From Gnetum montanum (taxonomy: Eukaryota > Streptophyta > Gnetopsida > Gnetales > Gnetaceae): a stretch of 64,000 bases of DNA. The stretch is taken from assembly GCA_015680685.1 (NCBI GenBank), contig MNCI01024020.1:187675-251674 (forward strand). The letters are read 5' to 3'. Shown here piece by piece: positions 12,536 to 24,357 of this stretch. The position numbers were made by a program, and so were the translations under genes. The notes beneath the pieces are model-generated. The model was not told the origin of the DNA and ran no database searches. It worked only from the letters and a program-made list of their open reading frames with translations. Each line of letters begins with the position of its first letter. Position 1 is the first letter of the stretch.

Positions 12536-13589
12536 ATGTCCCAAGCATTGAAGCCATAAAAGCCAAATTTTAACACTCTATGCACCCCAACATTGACTAA
12601 TCACTTCAACAAGGATGGAAAAAGGCTCAGTGTGAAAGACCTATCTTCAACGTAGGAGGTGTTCCCTTGTTATTATTTATAGTAAACAAAATGGCCATGG
12701 GGGGAAGGTACTTACTATATATAGTAACCCCCCAAATTTTGGCACCCATCTCATCTATATGAGGTAGAAATTTATAGCAAAATTATAGTCAATTTGTAGC
12801 CATTATGTAGCCAAATTACAACCAATTTGCAGCACCACTCATCACCTAAAACCTAAAAAACCTAGCCTCAAACATCATTTATAGGTTCAAAATGTTTTTG
12901 AATGTTTTACAATTTTTCATGGCTAAGAAATTTTGGATTCTCATAATTTTTGATAATTCCACACTTGGGCACTTTCAAGCACTCAAGAGCTCTTGTAATC
13001 TCCCGTGTTTGCATTCTCTTGAACCCCACCTTGGAGGCATTATAGCCTTGAGACTTGTCAGCTTTTGGTGTTAATTCTACATTTTTAGGACTTCAGACCC
13101 CTAGAATGGAGTAATTTAATAGCCAAATTTCTCACTTTTATCACCCCCAGATGCAACCCAGATTGTAGATCTACAATTTGTAGTAGAAGGGATTCAAAAG
13201 TATCAGGAGTGGCTTGGAACCTGGATCATGGAGCAAATCACATTAGCTTCAATGGGCCTTGAACTCTTGCCTTAGTGAATCCTCTTTTTCTCTTTGATGG
13301 GCATTTCTTGTACACATTTCTAAAACTCATTCTTTATTATTTTAATAAAGGTTTCAAGTTTCATTTTGTGTGCAATTCACATTTTCTTTTCATTTTTATA
13401 GATCTATAATTTTTTTTTGCATTACATTTTTTTAATTCCCTATTTTGCATTTCGTAAGTCCTTGGGTGACCTACTATACCATCCAGGGTACCTTGAATTC
13501 CATTTTTTAGAGGCCCCAGGAATTTGAGGTTGAGGTTGCTACACTAGATCCATTGGTTTTCTAGTAATTAATTTTTCTGGTTACAACTA
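12536..13589 (+). repeat. Probable 3' LTR of element B
   Basis: It begins TGAAAACTATATG, near the TGAAAC start of the other Tat LTRs here. It contains TATTTATAGTAAAC at about 12680, also present in the element C LTRs. From TAAGTCCTTGGGTGAC (about 13455) to 13589 it runs parallel to the end of the C LTR read on the minus strand. No primer site or polypurine tract was found next to it and the edges are approximate. Confidence 0.5.
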
Positions 13590-14156
13590 TTGGCTTGGAG
13601 TTAGGCATGAGTATACTACATCTATCTACTCAATAAGAAGTTATAAAGAAAGAATAAAATGAGATACACTTAAGTTTAAGAATTTTAGTTAGGGAGAAGA
13701 TATCAAAAGTGAACTTATTTCATAAAAAGCTACTCAATTTTTGATTAGCTAAATATAAAATTAAATGTTGGACCATGTATAAAATGGTTTTTAGCATTGA
13801 CACTAACTAATAAAATAACCTAGTTATAAAAGTTCAACTTGATATTTATGGGTTATATGATTATGATGAAGAAAGAGGTCTTTCATTTTTCTAGAACTAT
13901 TTTCTAAAATTTGCTAGGAATATTTGTTAAAGAGCTATGAAGAGGAAGGTAGAGCATCCATTGTGTTACTAACGTACACAACACCAAGCTCTTTGATAAT
14001 AGTTAATAGAGAATAACTTATTGTCAAGAGTTTAAATTTCTTGTTAAAAATCTTTATAGCAAGGGTAAATTCTAGGAGTCTACATGGAAGGAGCTTTGGG
14101 TAAGTCTTACATGGGCTACTAAGAATCACTATTTGGAAGCATTGTGTTACTATAAG

Positions 14157-14175
14157 ATATATATATATATATATA
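14157..14175. repeat. (TA)n microsatellite
   Basis: About nine uninterrupted AT dinucleotides. Confidence 0.9.
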
Positions 14176-14334
14176 AACATAATGTTATGAACATGTGATA
14201 GTATTTTCAAGTGCTCTAGCTACAAATGAGTATATCATACCATTTAGGAATAAGGAATCATTTTTTGACCTTTTTTTTATGTCAAAACCTTAAGGAAAAT
14301 GGAGAACAAATGATGTTTGTTGTGGATGTTATAT

Positions 14335-14515
14335 TTACAAGGTAAGAACATGGATAAGGACTCAAGAAATCTTGGACAAGGACTCAAAGAAGCATGGATA
14401 TCATGGATAAGGACTTCATAAGAAACTTGGGATCAAGGAAGCTTGGACAAGAACTAAAAAAATCATGGATATCATGAACAAGGACTTCATAAGAAAATTA
14501 GGAGCAAGGGAAAGA
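14335..14515. repeat. Imperfect tandem repeat, unit about 65-70 bp
   Basis: The phrases CATGGATATCATG, GGACTTCATAAGAAA and CTTGGACAAGRACT recur in order across about two and a half units. They probably belong to a degraded retroelement leader. Confidence 0.55.
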
Positions 14516-14587
14516 ATGAAGACTAAACCTAAATGAAGATTTTCCAAAGATTTAAAGGAAGCTAAATGTGTCTATTTGTGTTGAGTT

Positions 14588-15559
14588 TGTTGAGGATGAT
14601 TCTTAGATATTTTGACATGTTTTAGAGTGTTTTTGATTCATTTTGATGAGTCTAGGAGGTCATAGGATCTATGGGGACTTGTTAGGAGAGGATTTTAGCA
14701 TCAAAAGAAGTAGTTTTATTTTTAGTCCCTACAGAAGAGACATCTCCCTAGAAATGTCTCCTCAAAGACATCTTTCCAAAGAAATCTCCCCTAAAGAGTA
14801 AATGTCTTCCAAAAATAGGAGACATCTCCTTTGGAAAGAAGATGTATCACTTTCAAAATTGATGTCTTCCATGAGTTAAAGTTAATTTTAGAGAGGTGTC
14901 TCAATCTTGAAGGAGACATATACACTAGCTATTAAATAGCTGTTGCATGAATTTTAAAGTGATTTTGGAAATTTCGAGGCTATAAGAATACTTCATATTC
15001 TTGGGTATTGTGCATGAACTATGTCTATTAAGTAATCATTGTATACTGTACCTATGTACTTCATTTTTAAATCATTTTATTGATTGATTGTGAATTATGC
15101 TTCAAATTATAGGAATTTGTAAAGTTAGTTACATTCTTTTCTTGTTGTCCTACTGGGTTTGATGTGCTTCTCATGGGAAGGCATCATTATTGAGCTTGTC
15201 AAGATCCTACAAGATTGAGTGTTTGTGTAGTGTTAAAATAATCTAGAAAGGAGATTAATTTGTAAAGGTTTTGGAATACTTTATATTACTTTCTAAGATT
15301 GTTGGGATCCTATGAGGTTGAGTGGCTTCATGGTGATGAAACACTTTGGAGCAGAGCTTAGAGCTTGTATAGGGTGTGGTGTCCTTCAAAACATATTTCA
15401 AAGAAATAAAGTCCAAAGGTGTGCAAGTGAAATATCCTTCAAGTGTGGACTACCCAAGTTGGAGAACCACATTAAATTTGGTTGTGGTTTTTGTGACTAT
15501 TAATTTTTGATTAGGGAAACTTATTCATCCCCTCTCTCTAAGTTCTACGATCCTCAACA
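14588..15559 (+). mobile_element. Copia-like solo LTR
   Basis: It starts TGTTGAGGAT and ends ATCCTCAACA, a perfect 10-bp terminal inverted repeat about 970 bp apart. The 3' part has GGGAAACTTATTCATCCCC followed by TCTCTAAGTTCTACGATCC, the familiar U5 tail of plant Ty1/copia LTRs. No TTGGTATCAGAGC primer site follows and no matching 5-base flanks were seen (GAGTT versus TTCTT), so it may be a solo LTR with decayed flanks or one end of a rearranged element. The interior has no coding signal; open frame 15312-15503 is incidental. Confidence 0.55.
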
Positions 15560-16186
15560 TTCTTATGCTATTAAGAAAGAATTAATAAGATATGACTAGG
15601 AAACCAAAGTAAGTGAGTGCTCATAGAGAAAAGTAGCAATATGCATAAGCAATTAGAGAAGCTATAAACTTAGTGTTATAGCATTAACATCCCTTAGCAT
15701 GATTATTAGATAATGTAAAAGAGAGCATGTGTAATTTCAAAACAAGGATTTGTAGTCAAAAGGATATGAGAAAAAATGACCAGTTGTGGATAGAACATAA
15801 TATAAAATAGACATTAATTTAAATAATACATATGTAATAGGCTATAGGATTTAGGATAAAAAAGTTATAATAAGAGCCCCATAATCTAGGAAAGGTAAAT
15901 AAAAAAGAAACTCTTGTAAGAAACCTTAGCAAAAGTGATAATATGATGTAATATGATTTATGTACCAAGATTAGCCAATTATGACCTCACAACCATTATG
16001 TAATAGGAGAGATCATTTGGAGCTATAGTATATGTGACATCCCATTCCTAGATATTGTTAAACACCATTGTTCATTACTTAAATCATTGTACTTGAGAGC
16101 ATTATAATGAAAATATAATAAAATAACTATACATTGAATTTAAAGGAAAATAGAGGAAAACTTTTATTAATGAGAAAATGATACAC
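15560..16186. other. Unassigned A/T-rich DNA
   Basis: No coding or structural signal recognised. TGTGACATCCC at 16033 resembles the TGTAACATCC edge of the chromovirus LTR at 16187, so it is an alternative outer boundary for that LTR. Confidence 0.3.
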
Positions 16187-16501
16187 TGTAACATCCTATG
16201 GGTTATCCTCTCATGCCACTTAGGCCTTAGAGGCAATCCAGCATTGTTAGGCTATCTAGCCAAAGGAGTGATCATTCCCTTCTTATCCTGCTTCACCTAA
16301 TTCCTATCATTTGTGATTAATGGCTCTATGAATTTATGTTGGCATGACCTCTAAACTTGGCCTTAAATGACATAGGTCAAACCCATTCCTAAGGGATACC
16401 ATGAATAACCGTAATCCCTCATAATAAGGAACTTCTTATTTCAAAGGTTAATTACATTATTATAATACAATTATACCCTTAACAAGATACAAGAAATTAC
16501 A
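16187..16501 (-). repeat. 3' LTR of chromovirus H
   Basis: On the minus strand it begins TGTAATTTC at 16501, directly after the polypurine tract, and ends ATGTTACA at 16187, giving a TGTAA/TTACA terminal inverted repeat and a length of 315 bp. The outer edge could instead be the similar TGTGACATCCC at 16033. Confidence 0.6.
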
Positions 16502-16587
16502 ATCTACCCCCCTTAAGTATATAACTCATCCTCAAGTGCTACCTCTATATCTAATTACTCAACTATTACTTTCTTGTAATGCTCCTT
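16502..16587 (-). pseudogene. C-terminal tail of chromovirus H pol and polypurine tract
   Basis: The minus strand reads an acidic stretch (VALEDELYT) and then TTAAGGGGGGTAGAT immediately before the LTR, the usual polypurine tract for plus-strand priming. The frame joins the acidic tail at 28149-28190, which shows that element A broke a formerly continuous gene. Confidence 0.65.
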
Positions 16588-16592
16588 ACCTT
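16588..16592 (+). repeat. Target-site duplication of element A (left)
   Basis: ACCTT, repeated exactly at 28144-28148. The match fixes both outer edges of element A. Confidence 0.9.
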
Positions 16593-16866
16593 TGAAACAC
16601 CACAAAATTTTGGGTCTCAACATTGTGACTACAAATATGACTAAGTGTCAAAACGGTGGCATTTTGCCCATATTTTTCCAAGTGTCGAGTGTAGTTAGCT
16701 CCAACTACTAGATTTGCAAAATTTTTCGAAGTGTTACAATGTTGGCACTTTCTCCAAATTCACATGGCACACTGTCATGTTGCGTAGTGTAGCACCAGGT
16801 CTACTACAGCATAGCACCCTATTACATTGCATAGCATAGCACCATGTCTACTACAACATAGCACCC

Positions 16867-18478
16867 TGTAACGACGGAAAATGTTGGTCACTAGAAAATA
16901 CCAAATGAAAATCCGTGTACACAGTCTTAAACATGGATCCGTGTGAGGGCCGTGCTGGAGAAAATGAATCCACGGTACCCTGAACGGTCTTGTCGATCAG
17001 ACAGGGACTTACTCAATCAGTAAATTGATGAATATTGCGATAATATACGTATTATATAGATATTTCGTGAAACAAATTGATTCGATGAATCGTGAAAGGA
17101 GTAGAAAACGATGTAAATAAATTGAAATAACGACAACGTCAACGCGACAAGGAGGATCAGATTTAATAAAGATGCGCAATTCCAAGATCTATGTGTTGAC
17201 CTGAAGACTGAGTATATTGTATACAAAGTTCCAATGGCAAACTCCACTTATCTTGTGCGAAGCATACAAAAAATAATAAGAAACCTGTTCAACAAGGAGT
17301 ACAAAATGAAGCTCGGTCTACCTTGTAAGCCAAAGACGGGATGTAAGGAAGGTCAAGCCTGGATGTCTATTGATCAACTATATTTGATCGATAGATCTTG
17401 CCAACTGCACTAGATGATCTCTCGATCTCTAATTTGTTCCCTTTGCCTTCGGTAGTCTCTACTCAAAACTGCCAATGGTCACCAATGGAGAGAACTGTAT
17501 TTTTGCCAAAGGACTGATCACTCCTGCTGCCAATGCTCAAAAATGTCTTCTGTCTCTACCAAAAGGTGATAGCTACCAAAAAAGGGGAAGATCCTTCTCT
17601 CTCTTTCTTCGCCAACTGGGGTATTTATAAGTTCAACAACATGTGGAGAAGGCATGGTATCGATGACACGTGTCTCGAACTTTCAGACTACCATTGAATT
17701 GGAAAACTTTGTGTTGAAGCTGGTCATGTCGCATCATGTTTTTGGAAAAGGGGGAAAAGTACACTGTCAACCACTTCTGCTGAAGCCGTCTCATGATTAT
17801 GCACAATACGTTCATCAGCGTATTGTGCATGTGGATAGCAGGTGCATATCTGGTACTGCTTTAGCCAGTGTTACGCTATCTCACACTTGTTTACGCTGCA
17901 TCACATGGCAGAGCGTAATAGAGCATGGAAGTAGTTGATTCAAGCTATTTTACACTCATTTATGTTGCAAAGCATAATAGAGCATAAAAATGGTCAACTT
18001 TACAATAAATTACGCTTGTGTACGCTGTGTAGCATAATAAGCGTAAAGTGACCAATCTGCAAAAAAGAAGAAATCAATCTGCTGCGCTTCTTTGGACTCT
18101 GACTTTGACTTCCTGGAAGCTCATTACGCTACTCTGTGTAATGGAGTGTAAACTCAGCCGTGAATAAAAGACTTAGCAGAATATACGACAAGTCGCATAT
18201 CACGCTGCTTAGGCCTTAAACTTCGTCAAATTCACCGAAGTAAGTTACTTTATGATATCGGGCTATGTTAAACAGAGTTACGTTGAGCGACACTACGCTA
18301 TGTTGCGTAATGTAGCGTAAAGAGAGAAAACAAAGTAAGGTTGAAATTTGTAAGGAACTTGGAGACTTGATGCTGCACGCCTCTTTGCCTTGTTTTGTCT
18401 TCTAGATTTCTATTGTGAACTTTCACCTGAATCTTGAATCTTCGCCTTAGGCCGATTCACAATTTCTACAGTGTTTCA
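16867..18478 (-). mobile_element. Solo LTR nested in the 5' LTR of A
   Basis: It is flanked by CACCC at 16862-16866 and 18479-18483. On the minus strand it begins TGAAACACTG, like the other Tat LTRs, and ends CGTTACA. It has a TATAAATA at 17629-17622 followed by GA-rich leader-like sequence. Its U3 holds many TACGCT/AGCGTA motifs (about 17800-18320). It keeps far more CpG than its surroundings, which suggests a younger insertion. No internal coding region is present, so it is a solo LTR left by recombination. Open frames at 17017-17247 and 17633-17938 are incidental. Confidence 0.85.
17622..17629 (-). promoter_or_regulatory. TATA box of the nested solo LTR
   Basis: TATAAATA followed on the minus strand by CCCC and a GAGAGA-rich leader. 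Confidence 0.55.
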
Positions 18479-18738
18479 CACCCTGTCACATTGCATAGCC
18501 TAGCACCATGTCTACTGCAGCGTAGCACCCTATTATACTACATGGCATAGCACCATGTCTACTACAGCATAGAATCCTATCATGCTATGTAGCATAGCAC
18601 CATGTCTACTGTAGCATAACACCTTGTCCAGCGTAGTAGCCAATGTCCTGTGTCCTGCACGTAACATGGGACAAGCATGGTCCCACCCACTACATAGCCA
18701 TGTGGCACCTAATCCATATTTTGGGCTAACCCTAGCCC

Positions 18739-18746
18739 TATAAATA
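18739..18746 (+). promoter_or_regulatory. TATA box of element A 5' LTR
   Basis: TATAAATA after AACCCTAGCCC; the identical context occurs in the 3' LTR at 27396-27403. Confidence 0.65.
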
Positions 18747-19489
18747 CCCTACGTCCTCTTTTGAAAAAAGGAAAGATGGGAGAATAGAGGGGTTGGCTTC
18801 CATTCTTGACCAGTAAGGTAGTTGGTACTTCCATTTGGCATTTGGCACTTTGGCATCTTGGCACTTAGCTCCGTGGGTGAACGAGACCCAGAGCACACTA
18901 CACCGGTAGAGAGGAATAGCTACATCGCACGGTACACTACCTTGCGATTGTAGCCCTATAGAACATCACATGGTACATTGTGGCTATCAACTTGGTAAGC
19001 ACAGTCCAACATAGTGAGCACTAGACTTCATAGCCTGACACCATTGAGGCTATGACTGTGCTCCCACTATGCTTATTGTACACTATGTATCCCTTGTGAA
19101 TCAACTACACTCCCTCTTTTGGGATAGTGTACTACTGTTCTCAAACTCTGTTACATTTCTCAAGCATTTTTCTTTGGCATTTAGCGTAACACTTGTATTT
19201 TCTCACGTTTTTCATACATGTTTGCATGTTCACATAACTGTTCTTATGCTGGGACACCCTGCTACACTCTAGCTTAGTTGGACTTGATGCCTGCATGTAA
19301 TGTAATATAAACTCTTCTCACACATAGCCATTTTAACACCTCATAAGTTCCTATTTGATCGACAAGACTGTTTAGGGTACCCCATTTCAATTTTCTCTAG
19401 CACTACCCTCTCGTGGATTCAGGGTTATGCTGTACACCCAGTGACCTCTTGGTGTTCCAGCCACTGACATTTTTGGATGTCATAGTTTT

Positions 19490-19506
19490 TGGTGCTAGAA
19501 GAAGGG
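19490..19506 (+). other. Primer-binding site of element A
   Basis: TGGTGCTAGAAGAAGGG, five bases after the LTR end. Element C has TGACACTAGAAGAATGG at the equivalent place (61272-61256, minus). Both fit an ancestral TGGCGCTAGAAGAAGGG with CpG decay. The tRNA species was not assigned. Confidence 0.7.
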
Positions 19507-20160
19507 CATGAACCTTCATGTTCCTTTTGAGTACCAAAGGTAGTCTTGCGTGCTTTCTATACCCTGTTACTAGTAGCCTGCTAGCATAGACGTGACACCC
19601 CTATGGTTGTCTATGCACTGGGTGGTGTAGATTGGTAGCCATGACGATTCCTCTAGAACCCTGTAGGATAAAAGCCTAAAACTATCCGTTGCCTTATGCT
19701 ATATACTGCGTTACGTTGTCTACTACATTACACTGTCTACTATGTTACGTTGTCCACTGTGTTATGCTGCCTGTATTCAGTGTAGTGTAGTGACCTCTTC
19801 AGTGTACCAAGCTTCAGTGTAGCAAGTGTAACACCAGAGTTGGCCATTTTTCACAGTTTTCATACTGAATATTTTTTCTATATTTCCATACTTAAGCCAT
19901 TTGTTTTTGCATTTTTACACTCAGTTGTTTTCTTACATTTTTTTGTTACTGACACACTTAGTCATTTTTTTGCAGTTTTCAGAGTTAGCCATTTTTTGCA
20001 AACAGCAACTCTCACAACCCAATCTATGAATATAAATCCAAGTCAACCTTCCACATTGATTTCTAATACGTTTGATATCATGATCTAGCCAAAGCATGCC
20101 ATACTAAGCCACAGACAATACAATTTTATTTATGCCAAAATCCAACTAGGATTACCAATG
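19507..20160 (+). other. 5' leader of element A with short repeats
   Basis: At about 19706-19770 an 18-bp theme (TGTCTACTATGTTACGT-like) repeats about four to five times. From 19840 a T-rich zone repeats GCCATTTTTTGCA-like phrases, echoed in the leader of element C (about 60960-61110, minus). No convincing protein is encoded. Confidence 0.5.
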
Positions 20161-22650
20161 GATTACCTTGATTTGGAGGTAAAACAAGACTATGAACAAG
20201 GCCATCAGAATGGATGGGAGTACAACCGCTCCTTGTTTGACATAATCCCACTCATAGAGTCCTACCACTAGTTGTTGTTCCAACTCATCCATGCAAACAA
20301 GCATGATGCAAGGACAACGTATGAGGAAGCCTCACAGAAAGAGGAAGATGAGTTTGAGGCCTACTCTGAACATGAGAGCCACCCCTACACCATCTTTCAA
20401 CAACTACTCCCTAGTACAACCCCTGCTTGTTTCAGTCCACCCATCCTCTTTGAGATGGTGACCATGGAAATTCAACCTTCCTCACAAAAAACTAATGCAT
20501 TTTTCCAATACTATGCTCATGTAGGGGCCACCTCCCAACCACAAACAACTCATGCATCCTATGTTTCACCTATCTCATTGGTATCTATGGTGTTCATCTA
20601 ACCCACTTGTGTGTGGCCTACTTTGATCATCACACCCATCACTCAGCCAACACATCAACAACCATCCGCTATGACATTAAACTGGCAATGCCCATCCACT
20701 ATGACGTTAAACTGACAATGCCTATCTGCTACAACGTTAAACTGGCAAACTCCACAACCAACAATTCAACCCTATGCTATACAACCAACATAAGCCTAGC
20801 TAATGCAAGTAGCTGGAACATCTCCAAACTTGAATCAAACATTCCAACTAATCCAAAGCTTAATAGAGGAGATCAATCGACTCAAGGCTACCTCCTTCAA
20901 CACCATAAAGGTGGTGGACTTTTATCAAGATGACCCCGTAAGTCTGATGATACCACCCTTAACTCTCCCAACAGTGGTCCAGCTACCTCAATTCACTAAG
21001 TGCAATGGTGAAGGCGATCCCAATGCACACTTGGTCACATTTCGATCTGAGTGCCTACTCCTTCAAGCTTGGCTACATGCTATCATGCATTTGTTTCCCA
21101 TGTCACTCACGGACAAGGCCTTAGACTAGTATCAAACGTTACCCAAGGCCTCAATCTCCTCTTTAGAGGATCTCATAAGCCAATTTGTGACATGCTTCAG
21201 GTACAACCTAAAGCCTAAAGCAACCCTCCACTATCTCATGTAGGTTAAGCAAGGGCATCTAGACCTTGTGTCAAAATTCCTCAATGTTGGAATGCTACAT
21301 TGGGTGAAATGCAAGAACCCCTAGTAGAGACACATCTACTAGCCATCTTCAAGGGTGCAGTGAATGACTTCATCAAGTCCAAACTATATTATCTAGGCCC
21401 AAAGGCTCTTAGCCAAGCCTTTGCCCAAAAAAAAGGCATAGAGGAAGTAGCGTAAGCTAGTAATGACTTAGCCTACGTGGCCTACAGAAACCACCAAAAA
21501 TTGCAAGCAAAACATAATAGTGGCAATAGTGGCCGCAAGCACAAAAGTAACCAATCAAGGCCCAACAGCTAAGTAGCCCAAAGCCCTAGCTGATAAAACC
21601 CCCAACTCTAGTGCCAACTCGCCTTCATTGGTAGGGGCCACCCCAAGGTCCAACTTTCAGTGCAAGGACTACTCAAAGTATACACCACTATCGATGGAAC
21701 CCTTTAAACTACTGGAGCACCTCTTCAAAGCTAGCCAGATCCAACAGAAACATGTATTAATGATTACCTATCAAAAACATGATAGGTACTATGAACTACT
21801 AAGGAACCCCACATTAGTGGTACTAAATGAGCCCCTGGTCCCACAACATTTTAAATTGGACCAATACTATCATTACCACCAACTGGCTAGTCACAGTACT
21901 AAAAACTATCATGCTTTGCAGGATGACTTGCAGAGAATGATAGAACAGGGCCAACTAGTGCTCGACATGGTGAATTAATCTAACACAGACGATGCCTCTT
22001 ATGTCATAAATTCCATTAGCATAGATGGAAAACCCAAAGCTATGCAATAAACTTTTGTGATCCGTGTACCTCTTAACAAGGCTAGGGTTCCCTTAGCCTC
22101 CACAAGCAAGAGGCCTTCCTTTATTATTAAAGTGCCACCTTAGGCACCCACCACACCCTTTGTGGTCAAGGTTCCAAACCAACCGTTTGCTAAGACATTA
22201 AACTAGCATGATGCAGCAACAACAACTGCTAAGCAACCTTTTGTCATCAAGGTGCCACAATGATTTGGTCACACAACAACCCCTAAATCACCATTTATCA
22301 TAAGTATGCCATAACATGATGGCCCCTCACCTAATAGTGGGCAATGTCTCAATCTCTCCTCCTTCAAGGGTTGACCCCATTAGTAACCCAAGTATGCCTA
22401 ATAAATGGTAACGCAAGAGGATGAATGACTACCTCGCGACCCCCATGGATAAAGAAAAGGCTATAATCAACAAGCAACAACCAACACTAGGACCCCTACC
22501 CCCAAGTAGACCAAGAAAACCAAGCCTGAGTCCCCTCCATGAGAGATTTGTCTCTCAAGCCAGATGGAGGAAATCAAGGCCAACACAACAACCAATGACA
22601 AGGACTTCATAGCTGTACTAACCTAGGTAAAACAAATGCTCAAGAAAAAG
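20161..22650 (+). pseudogene. gag: gag of Tat element A (decayed)
   Basis: The capsid-type core is in one frame at about 20950-21560, with QLPQFTKCNGEGDPNAHL, FPMSLTDKALD followed by YQTLPKASISSLEDLISQF. It matches a block in element C (about 50000-49550, minus). Upstream (20660-20750) the protein repeats (Y)D(V/I)KL(A/T)MP because the 25-bp family motif is here part of the reading frame. Downstream (about 22050-22330) come five copies of a PF(V/I)IKVP-like motif spaced roughly 15-25 residues apart. In-frame stops are scattered throughout, and a frameshift lies near 22330-22420, where the downstream frame changes. The product would package RNA into virus-like particles. Confidence 0.75.
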
Positions 22651-23448
22651 AACACAATGTTGAGCTTGTATGACTTAGTCATGACCTCATCTACTCATTG
22701 CCAAGCATTGGCCCAAATCTTGGCATCATGTTACGAAGGACATCCCTGCAGATGAGGCATCCATTTGTGCAATGATGTTGCCTCCTACACCACAAGAATT
22801 GGGTTCAACATATCTATCCTTTCATGATGATGCAATCAAAGTTGACCCCAAATGAGGGGAGGTCACTATAGCTCCACTAACCATTAGCATTCATGTTGGG
22901 TAGTGCACTATCGGTAGAGTCCATGTCAATGATGGTGCAGCAACAAACATAGTCCTGTACTCCATCATCGATATGCTAGGCCTAGTAGAAAAAATTAGGC
23001 CAACCAAAATCATGTGTTTAAAATTCTTTAATGGATCATGTGTCACTATCAAGGGTACAATCAACCTAGCCTTCGTGGTAGGAGAGCAATTCCTCACTAG
23101 TGCAGATTTCACTGTCATAGAGAAGATGCCAGTGAAACACCACAAAAAATTTTGGCTAACACTTGAAGACAGAAATTAAGCTAAGTCATGTGGGTCCTTA
23201 GCATGACCAAGCTTGAAAGCCTCAAAATAGCATCAAACGAAGTCAAAGCAAGCAAGTAAAAGTTCCCTGGGACCCACAGAAGACTACGATGACATCTGGC
23301 ATCAAACTTGGCAAATTTTGAGCTCAAAATACTTGGTTTTCACTAAGTATGCATCTTGTACGCTGGCCTACACATGTCCAGCGTAAGGCCCAGCGTACGG
23401 CAACTTTTGGGGCTCAAAACTCCTCAAAACATGCTAAAGTGGAGTGTC

Positions 23449-24112
23449 TAGACCCCCCAGGACCTTCCCCAGGGTCCCCAGTAGGTCGCAGGCACTTGAA
23501 CATTTGATTTTGGGCTCCAAATGATGGTCATTCATTCCTCTACGCCCAGCGTATACGCTCGGCGTAAGCCCAGCGTAAGCCCAGCGTAGAGAGACTTTCG
23601 GGCCCCAGAAATGAGTCAAAACGTGCCAGAACTAAGCGTTTGGACCCCCCCAGGACCTTCCCCAAGGTCCCCAGTAGGTCTCAGGCACTTGAAAATCAAA
23701 TTTTGGGCTCTCCCAACAGGTCGTTCATTCCTTTACGCCCAGCGTATACGCCCGGCGTAGGCCCAGCGTAAGCCCAGCGTAGAGAGACTTTCGGGCCCCA
23801 TAAATGCATCAAAAGATGCCAGAATCGAGTGTCTAGACCCCCTAGGACCTTCCCCAAGGTTCCCAACAGGTCTCAGGCACTTGAAAATTAAATTTCAGGC
23901 TCCAAATGATGGTCATTCATTCCTCTACGCCCAGGGTATACGCCCGGCGTAAGCCCAGCGTAGAGAGACTTTCGGGCCCCAGAAATGCATCAAAACGTGC
24001 CAGAATCAAGCGTTCAGACCCCCTAGGACCTTCCCCAAGGTTCCCAGCAGGTCTCAGGCACTTGAAAATTGAATTTCGGGCTCCAAATGATGGTCATTCA
24101 TTCCTCTACGCC
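23449..24112 (+). repeat. Tandem array with CCAGCGTA/TACGCTGG palindromes
   Basis: Units start at 23449, 23641, 23834 and 24015 (192, 193, 181 bp and a fourth cut by the gap), and a diverged partial unit lies at about 23250-23448. Each carries CTACGCCCAGCGTATACGCC then one or two AAGCCCAGCGT copies. TACGCCCGGCGTA is a self-complementary core. The partial unit has TACGCTGG...CCAGCGTA as perfect inverted arms (about 23358-23387). The units are much more alike than any other tandem array here, so amplification is recent. Unit 3 is 12 bp shorter because it lacks one AAGCCCAGCGT step. Confidence 0.9.
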
Positions 24113-24357
24113 NNNNNNNNNNNNNNNNNNNNNNNNNNNNNNNNNNNNNNNNNNNNNNNNNNNNNNNNNNNNNNNNNNNNNNNNNNNNNNNNNNNNNNNN
24201 NNNNNNNNNNNNNNNNNNNNNNNNNNNNNNNNNNNNNNNNNNNNNNNNNNNNNNNNNNNNNNNNNNNNNNNNNNNNNNNNNNNNNNNNNNNNNNNNNNNN
24301 NNNNNNNNNNNNNNNNNNNNNNNNNNNNNNNNNNNNNNNNNNNNNNNNNNNNNNNNN
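24113..24357. other. Assembly gap (245 N)
   Basis: The gap falls inside the near-identical tandem array, so array length and copy number are unresolved. The long open frames called across it are meaningless. Confidence 0.98.

Larger units (their letters stand above)
2941..13589 (+). mobile_element. Tat-lineage Ty3/gypsy element B (5'-truncated)
   Basis: Sense order is: antisense gene (about 6990-3060), array of about 188-bp palindrome units (6968-8560), spacer, pol with RT, RNase H, second RNase H and integrase (9204-12483), and an LTR-like tail (12536-13589). The order matches element C (31280-62511) read on the minus strand. Gag, protease and the 5' LTR are absent and the left edge near 2941 is approximate, so this is a truncated copy. 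A deletion joins the integrase C-terminus almost directly to the LTR, removing the 3' untranslated region. A second, archaeal-type RNase H is the known hallmark of the Tat lineage. Confidence 0.7.
13590..14587. other. Unassigned A/T-rich DNA
   Basis: No recognisable gene. It contains a TA microsatellite (14157-14175) and a short imperfect tandem repeat (about 14335-14515). It lies between the end of element B and a copia-like LTR. Confidence 0.3.
16593..19484 (+). repeat. 5' LTR of element A (interrupted)
   Basis: It starts TGAAACACCAC and ends GTCATA. The 3' LTR end reads GTCACA, so the last dinucleotide decayed from CA to TA. Without the nested LTR at 16867-18478 and one CACCC duplication its length is about 1,275 bp, near the 1,322 bp of the 3' LTR. 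The two LTRs are still clearly alike, with differences mainly transitions, which points to an old insertion. Confidence 0.88.

Noticed and set aside
17633-17938. Overlapping open frames inside the solo LTR 16867-18478
   Set aside because: They lie in LTR U3/R sequence, read in both directions, and match no domain.
23449-24112. Possible CRISPR-like direct repeats
   Set aside because: Units of 181-193 bp are head-to-tail with no unique spacers and sit in a plant LTR; this is a tandem satellite-like array.
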